Assembly: GCA_037440765.1 (NCBI GenBank)
Contig: JBBITL010000041.1
Span: forward strand, 1-39,976
Direction of reading: 5' to 3'
From: DTKY01 sp037440765
Lineage (GTDB): Bacteria; Acidobacteriota; Terriglobia; Bryobacterales; Bryobacteraceae
Length of the DNA: 39,976 nucleotides
The translations under genes were made by a program, and so were the position numbers. Below, in pieces: positions 34,520-39,976 of the stretch (its first letter is position 1; every line of letters begins with the position of its first letter). The notes below the pieces were generated by a model. It saw nothing but the letters and a program-made list of their open reading frames with translations. It was not told the DNA's origin and made no database searches.

Positions 34520-36931
34520 TCAGTACCCGAGCGCCTCGCGCAGGACCTTGGCCCGGGCCTCCGAGGCCGCGATCAGATCTTCCGGGAAACGCCGGTGGGC
34601 CAGCAGGTCATCAAGGATGAACTCCGCGCCTTGCACATTGGCGCCCATGCCCGCCACGTACTGGAGCCGGAGGCTGCGGTCTTCGTTGATGGCCGCTCCC
34701 TTGAGCCAGGCCCCCAGGTCTCGCGTCCGGCCGGCGTAGGACTGCAGCAGAGACACCGCCGAGGGAAAGCGGACCTCGGCGAGCGATTCGGCGACCCGCG
34801 CGTAGTCGGTGTGCGCCAGGCGGGCCTCCAGGGCATCCAGGTTGATCCGCGACGGCTCAGCCTGTCCCAGCAGGACCACGTCGTAGCCCGGGCCGCCCAT
34901 GTGGTTGCTCCAGATCGTGGCCCCGGGAAAGACCTCCGCAAAGGTCGCAATCTCGCTCTTCACGGCTTCAAGCGTGGTCTGGTAGAGTGGCACCCACAGA
35001 GCCACCACTCCGCCCGGGTTGAGCCGGCGCTTGCACATCTCGAAGTACTCGCGCGTATAAAGGGTCGCGGCGCCCTTCACCCAGGGGTGAATCGGATCCG
35101 AGGTGATGACATCGAACTTGCGGGAAGTGGCCAGGATGTAGTGCCGCGCGTCGTCATAGACCACCTCCGTCCTGGGGTCCGCGAGCACGCCGTGGTTCTC
35201 GCGGGTGAAGTACTGCGCCACGACCCGGGGCACCAGCGGCTCAATCTCGCACACCACGATGCTTTCGACCTCCGGATATGTGACGAACGCTCCGGCCGTG
35301 ACGCCCGCGCCGCATCCCACCACCAGCGCCGAGCGGGGCCGGGAGTGCAACAGCGCCGGCAGGTGGCCGAGCATGCGCTCCATGCGCATGTCCTGCAAGT
35401 CGGTGGAGGCCTCCACCTTGCCCGCCACGTGGAACTGCCGGATGCCACCGTGCGTCTGGCTGACGGCGACCGAGGAGTGCATGCCTTCTCCGACATAGAG
35501 CGGATCGGCGAAACCCCGCATATTGAGCATCTGGCGGCCGTATCCAATAACCTCCCAGGGAATGGCCGGAACGGCTGCCGCCAGCAACCCCGCCGCAGCC
35601 AGGCCGCAGAGCACCGCGGGCGCGGTGCGGATCCTTCCGGCGAGCGGAGCTAGCGCCGCCAGCGCCGCCGCCGCCGAAAGGGCGATGATGACGCGCTGGG
35701 AGTTCTGCGCTCCGAGCCACGGAATCAGCAGCAGGCTGAAGGCGACGGCGCCCGCTATGGCCCCGGCAGTGTTGGCGGCGTACATCCGCCCGGCAAGCCG
35801 GCCGGTGTCCTCGCCGGGCGAGGCGGCCGCCGCCAGCGCCAGCGGGAAACTGGCGCCCCAAAGGCAGGCGGCTGGCAGCACCACCCAAAGACTGCGCATC
35901 AGGTCCAGCTGGAACATGTACCAGGGGCCGGGCGACAGGGACGCGCTGATTGGAAGGTAGGGCAGCGTCGAGGAGATGCTCCAGGCGGCCCACCCCACCG
36001 CCGCCGCCAGCAGCAACTGGCACACCCCCAGCGCCGCCCGGGGCCGCGGAGTGACGCGCGCGACCAGCGACCCGGCGCTGGCGCCCAAGCCCAGGCCCGT
36101 CAGAAACGCGGCAAGGATGAGGGCGAAGGTGTAGACGCTGGGTCCGAGCATCAGCGACAGCAGCCGGGTCCACACTACCTCGGCTCCCAGCGCGCAGAAC
36201 CCGGAGAGACCGATTGCCAGGTAAACCAGGCGGACGCCACGGGCCGGGCCTTCGCTGGCCTCCCTGCCCGCGCCCGGGGCAGGGGTCAAGGACGCCAGGC
36301 CCAGCGCGGCCAGGCCCACCGCGACGTTCAGCAGGGCCGCGGCGAAGGTGGCCGCGGCGACATCATACAGCCGCAACAGGTAGAACCCTGCAACCAGGCA
36401 TCCCAGAACCGCGCCGGCGATGTTGCCGCCGTAGAAGTACCCCAGCCATGAAACGCCCTCGGGGGTGGCCCGGACCCAGCGCGCCATGGCGGGCAGGGTG
36501 GCGCCCATCAGCAGCGTGGGCGGCAGCAGGAACAGCCCGCAAATGAGGGCCCGCAGGAGCAGCCCCGGCATGCCGAAGCCCACCGCCGCGGCGTAGAACC
36601 GGCCGCCATGGGGCGCCAGCAACAGCACTGCCATCGCAAAGACGGCTATGCCCAGTTCCAGGCATGCGTACACGCGCAAAGGGTGCCACCGGGCGGACAC
36701 CAGGCGGGGCAGGAGCAGGCTTCCCAGGCACATCCCGCCCATGAACGTTCCGAGCAGTAGCCCCAGCGAGACCGCCGAGGAGCCGATGACCAGTTCCAGC
36801 AGCTGGAACCAGACGACCTCGTAGACCAGGGCGGCCGCCCCGCTGGCGACAAACAGCAGCAGCAGGAAAGGCAGAAGGCGGACCGAGCCCCTCCGGCCGC
36901 CGCTACTTACAGCCTGGCTATCGGCACACAC
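34520..36931 (-). CDS. Membrane-bound spermidine synthase-like protein
   Basis: This 803-residue protein starts with roughly a dozen transmembrane helices (to about residue 470), including LVYEVVWFQLLELVIGSS and LLPPTLLMGATLPAMARW, typical of the membrane spermine/spermidine synthase family. The cytosolic part has a SAM-like Rossmann core: SALVVGCGAGVTAGAF, CEIEPLVPRV, YDDARHYIL and ITSDPIHPWVKGA. The last about 110 residues are a helical extension. Whether it makes polyamines is not known, since many relatives lack proof. GTG start with AGGAG 8-12 nt upstream. It follows rplQ by 41 nt and is probably read from the ribosomal operon. Confidence 0.85.
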   Translation of the reverse strand: MCADSQAVSSGGRRGSVRLLPFLLLLFVASGAAALVYEVVWFQLLELVIGSSAVSLGLLLGTFMGGMCLGSLLLPRLVSARWHPLRVYACLELGIAVFAMAVLLLAPHGGRFYAAAVGFGMPGLLLRALICGLFLLPPTLLMGATLPAMARWVRATPEGVSWLGYFYGGNIAGAVLGCLVAGFYLLRLYDVAAATFAAALLNVAVGLAALGLASLTPAPGAGREASEGPARGVRLVYLAIGLSGFCALGAEVVWTRLLSLMLGPSVYTFALILAAFLTGLGLGASAGSLVARVTPRPRAALGVCQLLLAAAVGWAAWSISSTLPYLPISASLSPGPWYMFQLDLMRSLWVVLPAACLWGASFPLALAAAASPGEDTGRLAGRMYAANTAGAIAGAVAFSLLLIPWLGAQNSQRVIIALSAAAALAALAPLAGRIRTAPAVLCGLAAAGLLAAAVPAIPWEVIGYGRQMLNMRGFADPLYVGEGMHSSVAVSQTHGGIRQFHVAGKVEASTDLQDMRMERMLGHLPALLHSRPRSALVVGCGAGVTAGAFVTYPEVESIVVCEIEPLVPRVVAQYFTRENHGVLADPRTEVVYDDARHYILATSRKFDVITSDPIHPWVKGAATLYTREYFEMCKRRLNPGGVVALWVPLYQTTLEAVKSEIATFAEVFPGATIWSNHMGGPGYDVVLLGQAEPSRINLDALEARLAHTDYARVAESLAEVRFPSAVSLLQSYAGRTRDLGAWLKGAAINEDRSLRLQYVAGMGANVQGAEFILDDLLAHRRFPEDLIAASEARAKVLREALGY

Positions 36932-36972
36932 GGCGGGCGCTCCTGACGGCGCACTCCCAGGGCTGCGCGCCT

Positions 36973-37419
36973 CTAAGCGGGCGGCGCCTCTTCGCGGCCC
37001 TCGCGCATGGCCTTCATGCGCTCTTCCTTGCGCTTGGCGCGCTCGGCGGCCCGCTTGACCAGTTGGGCGCCCACCAGCTCGAGCAGAGCCTGCTCGGCTC
37101 CGTCGCCGCGACGCCAGCCCAGGCGCACGATGCGGGTATAGCCGCCGGGGCGCGGCCCGAACCGCGTCCCGAGCTTGTCAAACAGCTTCTTGACGGCCGC
37201 GGGCGTCTCCAGGAAGCTCGCCGCCTGGCGGCGGGCGTGCAGGCTGTCGCGCTTGGCCAGCGTGATCATCTTGTCGACCAGCGGCTTGGCCGCCTTGGCC
37301 TTGGGCACGGTGGTGATGATGCGCTCCTGCTCTATCACGCTGGTGACCAGCCCGCGCAGGAGCGCCTTGCGGGCTCCGGGGTCCCGCTTCAGTTTGAATC
37401 CGGCCTTTCTGTGTCTCAT
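36973..37419 (-). CDS. rplQ: 50S ribosomal protein L17
   Basis: This 148-residue ribosomal protein begins MRHRKAGFKLKRDPGARKAL, followed by the conserved ITTVPKAKAAKPLVDKMITL and GGYTRIVRLGWRRGDGA. The tail is longer than in E. coli and is rich in Lys/Arg/Glu, as in many non-proteobacterial L17 proteins. It is the last gene of the alpha operon and lies 14 nt after rpoA. Confidence 0.97.
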   Translation of the reverse strand: MRHRKAGFKLKRDPGARKALLRGLVTSVIEQERIITTVPKAKAAKPLVDKMITLAKRDSLHARRQAASFLETPAAVKKLFDKLGTRFGPRPGGYTRIVRLGWRRGDGAEQALLELVGAQLVKRAAERAKRKEERMKAMREGREEAPPA

Positions 37420-37433
37420 CAGACGCTCCTATC

Positions 37434-38492
37434 CTACTCCTCGGGGCCTTCGGCTTCCGCCGCTCCGCCCTCGGCGGCTGGAGACTCGTCGGCGGACGCG
37501 GCAGCCGCGCCCCCCGGCGGCAATACCAGCCGCCCCTGGCCGTCGAAGCGCATCCCGAATGCCAGGCCGAGGCCAGAGAGCAGCTCTTTGATCTCGTTGA
37601 GGGACTTGCGGCCGAAGTTCTTGGTGCGCAGCATCTCGGCCTCGGTCTTCTGCACCAGGTCACCAATGGTCTGTATGCTGGCGTTCTTCAGGCAGTTGTA
37701 AGAGCGGACACTGAGTTCCAGTTCCTCCACCGAGCGGCCGAGGACCTCGTTGAGCTTGGGCTCAATACCCTCGGCACCGGCATCGGCCGGTTCGGCCGCC
37801 TCCTCGAAGTTGATGAAGATGGCCATGTGATCCTTGAGTAGCTTTGCGGCCTGCCCCACGGCATCCTGCGGGGAAATGGCGCCGTTGGTCCAGACCTCCA
37901 GGGTCAGCTTGTCGAAGTCGGTCATCTGCCCCATGCGCGCCGCCTCCACGCTGAAATTCACCTTGCGAACAGGGGAGTGGACCGAGTCGATGGGGATGTA
38001 GCCGAGCGGCAGGTCGTCGTCGAAGTTGCGCTCGGCGGCGACGTAGCCGCGCCCCCTTCTGAGGCGCATCTCTATGGACAGCTTGCCGCGCTCGCTGACG
38101 GTGGCTATAGGCATGTCACGGTCGAGGACCTCGACATCGGCGTCGGTTTGGATCTGGCCGCTTAACACCTGGCCGGCCGAGCTGGCTGACAGAGTGACGG
38201 TCTTGACCCCCTCGCCGGACATCTTGAAGGGGATCTGCTTCAGGTTCAGGATGATGTCGGTGGCGTCCTCCACCACGTCGGGGATGGGGCTGAATTCATG
38301 AGCCACGCCCTCGATGCGCACCGCCGTTATGGCCGCGCCCTCAATGGAACTGAGCAGGATGCGGCGCAGGCTGTTCCCGATGGTAGTGCCAAAACCCCTC
38401 TCGAAGGGCTGCGCCGTGAACATGCCGTAGCGGTCCGTCAGCGTTTCCGTATTGGCGACCAGTCGCTTGGGCTTCTGAAAACCTTTGAACAT
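37434..38492 (-). CDS. rpoA: DNA-directed RNA polymerase subunit alpha
   Basis: This 352-residue subunit has the N-terminal assembly domain (GFGTTIGNSLRRILLSSIEGAA; LSIEMRLRRGRGYVAAERN) and the C-terminal DNA- and activator-binding domain (LNEVLGRSVEELELSVRSYN; IKELLSGLGLAFGMRF). A tail rich in Ala/Glu/Gly follows. The frame is open 10 codons further. ATG at 38492 is chosen because GGGAGGAA lies 8 nt upstream and MFKGFQKPKRL is the family start. Confidence 0.98.
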   Translation of the reverse strand: MFKGFQKPKRLVANTETLTDRYGMFTAQPFERGFGTTIGNSLRRILLSSIEGAAITAVRIEGVAHEFSPIPDVVEDATDIILNLKQIPFKMSGEGVKTVTLSASSAGQVLSGQIQTDADVEVLDRDMPIATVSERGKLSIEMRLRRGRGYVAAERNFDDDLPLGYIPIDSVHSPVRKVNFSVEAARMGQMTDFDKLTLEVWTNGAISPQDAVGQAAKLLKDHMAIFINFEEAAEPADAGAEGIEPKLNEVLGRSVEELELSVRSYNCLKNASIQTIGDLVQKTEAEMLRTKNFGRKSLNEIKELLSGLGLAFGMRFDGQGRLVLPPGGAAAASADESPAAEGGAAEAEGPEE

Positions 38493-38572
38493 GCCGTTTA
38501 TTCCTCCCGGCCGCTCGCCCACGCCCGCGGTTGCGCGTCATCGGTTCACCGCGGCTGTCAGCGAGCCGGCCC

Positions 38573-39205
38573 CTACTTCGAGTACAGTTCCACCACCAAC
38601 TGCTCGTTCAACTGGATCTGGACCAGTTCCTCGCGCTTGGGGTATCCCAGAATACGTCCTTTCAGGTTCTCGCGGTCCACGTCCAGCCAGTTGGGGCAGG
38701 GGGCGTGGGCCGTGGCGTCGCGAGCGGCCAGGATGGACTGGTTCTTGCGGCTCCCCTCCCTCACCTCCACGACGTCGTTCAGTTTGACCAGGAAACTGGG
38801 GATGTTGACCTTCCGCCCGTTGACCTGCACGTGTCCGTGGCGCACCACCTGGCGGGATTGGGCGCGGCTGGTGCCGAGGCCCATCCGGTAGATGACGTTG
38901 TCCAGCCGGCGCTCCAGCATGCCCAGCAACTGCTCGCCGGTGACGCCCTTCATCTTGCTGGCCTTCTCGAAAAGGTTGCGGAACTGCCCCTCCTGCAACC
39001 CATATGCGCGCCGCACCTTCTGCTTCTCGCGCAGTTGCAGGCCGTAGCCGGCGATCTTGGGCCGGCGGTCCTTGCCGTGCTGGCCCGGCGGCATGTTGCG
39101 CCTCTCGATAGCGCACTTGTCGCTGTGGCAGCGTTCGCCCTTCAGAAAAAGCTTCATGCCTTCGCGCCGGCACAAGCGGCAGGCTGGTCCAGTGTATCGC
39201 GCCAA
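38573..39205 (-). CDS. rpsD: 30S ribosomal protein S4, zinc-binding form
   Basis: This 210-residue protein has an N-terminal zinc-type quartet, C9, C12, C26 and C31 (CRLCRREG; ERCHSDKC), so it is the C+ form of S4. It is followed by the S4 RNA-binding domain (LERRLDNVIYRMGLGTSRAQ; HGHVQVNGRKVNIPSFLV). S4 starts 30S assembly and often represses its own operon by binding the leader. It lies between rpsK and rpoA. Confidence 0.98.
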   Translation of the reverse strand: MARYTGPACRLCRREGMKLFLKGERCHSDKCAIERRNMPPGQHGKDRRPKIAGYGLQLREKQKVRRAYGLQEGQFRNLFEKASKMKGVTGEQLLGMLERRLDNVIYRMGLGTSRAQSRQVVRHGHVQVNGRKVNIPSFLVKLNDVVEVREGSRKNQSILAARDATAHAPCPNWLDVDRENLKGRILGYPKREELVQIQLNEQLVVELYSK

Positions 39206-39221
39206 GTCTCCCTCCCTTTCC

Positions 39222-39629
39222 CTACACGCGCCTCTTTTTCGGCGGCCGGCACCCGTTGTGAGGCGCCGGCGTGACGTCCCGGATGTTCTTCACCTCCAGG
39301 CCGGCCGTGGCCAGAGCCCGGATGGCCGATTCGCGTCCCGCGCCCGGCCCGCTGACGCGCACGTCGACAGACCGCATGCCGAAGTCGCGCACCTTGTTGG
39401 CGGCCGTGAGAGACGCCTGCTGGGCGGCGAAGGGGGTCCCTTTGCGCGACCCGCGGAAGCCGAGCGATCCGGAGCTCGACCAGGCGACCACGTTGCCCGC
39501 CGGGTCGGCGATGCTGACGATGGTGTTGTTGAAGGTGGCCTGAATGTGCACCACGCCGACCGGCACAACCTTCTTCTCTTTCTTCTTGAAGACTTTCTTC
39601 TTGGTTCCTTTTGCTGCTGCTTTGGCCAT
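39222..39629 (-). CDS. rpsK: 30S ribosomal protein S11
   Basis: This 135-residue protein has a Lys-rich N-terminal extension (MAKAAAKGTKKKVFKKKEKK) and the S11 core with HIQATFNNTIVSIADPAGNV, GSRKGTPFAAQQAS and the C-terminal VTPAPHNGCRPPKKRRV. It is part of the 30S platform. Its start lies 12 nt after the rpsM stop. Confidence 0.98.
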   Translation of the reverse strand: MAKAAAKGTKKKVFKKKEKKVVPVGVVHIQATFNNTIVSIADPAGNVVAWSSSGSLGFRGSRKGTPFAAQQASLTAANKVRDFGMRSVDVRVSGPGAGRESAIRALATAGLEVKNIRDVTPAPHNGCRPPKKRRV

Positions 39630-39641
39630 ATGGTTGTCCGG

Positions 39642-39976
39642 TTAGGTCTTCGCCGCCGACTTCTTCTTGTTGGCCACCGTTCCGCGCCGCGGGCCCTTGC
39701 GGGTCCGCGCGTTGGTGTGTGTCCGCTGTCCTCTCGCCGGCAGCCCGCGGCGGTGCCGCAGGCCGCGATAGGAGCCCATCTCCATGAGCCGCTTCAGGTT
39801 CATCGAGATCTCCTTGCGCAGGTCGCCCTCCACGGCGCCCTCTTCCTCGATGATCTGACGGATGCGGTTCACCTCTTCATCGCTGAGGTCGGCGACCTTC
39901 TTGTCCGGGTTGACCCCGGCGCGGTGCAGAATGGAACTCGAGCGGGTCCGCCCTATTCCGTAAATGTAGGTGAGAC
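39642..39976 (-). CDS. rpsM: 30S ribosomal protein S13 (5' end outside window)
   Basis: The frame is open from the window edge and the first full codon begins at 39974. It reads LTYIYGIGRTRSSSILHRAG, then LKRLMEMGSYRGLRHRRGLP and GQRTHTNARTRKGPRRGTV, with a Lys-rich end. This is S13 lacking its first residues. It is the first gene seen of the alpha operon on this strand. Confidence 0.97.
   Translation of the reverse strand, partial: LTYIYGIGRTRSSSILHRAGVNPDKKVADLSDEEVNRIRQIIEEEGAVEGDLRKEISMNLKRLMEMGSYRGLRHRRGLPARGQRTHTNARTRKGPRRGTVANKKKSAAKT

Overview
The window is about 40 kb of GC-rich DNA (roughly two thirds G+C by eye). It has tightly packed genes, many 4-nt start/stop overlaps, and no visible rRNA, tRNA, CRISPR array or insertion sequence. 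The gene set and order are chromosomal. The best lineage clue is a two-lobed domain at residues 348-530 of the protein at 29678-32074, with motifs such as APGIF and YGTGLGP. I recognise it as TIGR03437, which is expanded in Solibacter/Bryobacter-type Acidobacteriota. The ECF sigma/zf-HC2/DUF5668/DUF4097 operon and the Tat-tagged HisC-like aminotransferase fit that lineage. I infer a Solibacterales/Bryobacterales acidobacterium with medium-high confidence.

Layout: 1-3288 (+) holds the end of the complex I operon (nuoL 3' end, nuoM, nuoN). 3435-12849 (-) is one long head-to-tail run, read from the right: ilvB, ilvN, ilvC, cimA, an unknown membrane-tailed protein, a quinone oxidoreductase, an Xaa-Pro peptidase, accB and accC. 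Its 5' end (12911-13139) carries a branched-chain amino acid attenuator. This comprises a 41-residue leader peptide with the run LYLVIAVIIGVTV, then an intrinsic terminator, then ilvB. 13210-14481 (+) is a divergent MFS transporter. 14494-18892 holds a DUF885 lipoprotein, a HAD phosphatase, shikimate kinase and glycerate kinase. 18895-22417 (-) is a five-gene ECF sigma-factor/anti-sigma/membrane operon. In it three consecutive membrane proteins share the same two-helix module. 22616-24117 (+) holds an LPG-synthase-like membrane protein and nrdR. 24379-25911 (+) is the principal sigma factor rpoD, which meets thiD and an SDR gene tail to tail. 27556-32074 is a divergent pair of secreted proteins: a matrixin-type metalloprotease with three Ig-like repeats, and an unusual fusion of a degenerate glycosidase-like domain, TIGR03437 and an ILEI/FAM3-like domain. 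32094-39976 (-) runs from the ribosomal alpha operon (rpsM, rpsK, rpsD, rpoA, rplQ) through a membrane spermidine-synthase-like gene, greA and a CDP-alcohol phosphatidyltransferase to a Tat-exported aminotransferase.

How they work together: ilvBNC makes valine and isoleucine precursors, and cimA supplies 2-oxobutanoate for isoleucine from pyruvate and acetyl-CoA. accBC, on the same apparent transcript, uses acetyl-CoA for fatty acid synthesis. An attenuator reading charged Leu/Val/Ile tRNA would therefore sit upstream of both acetyl-CoA users. The most notable signals are this attenuator, the ECF membrane-module operon and the ILEI-containing fusion protein.
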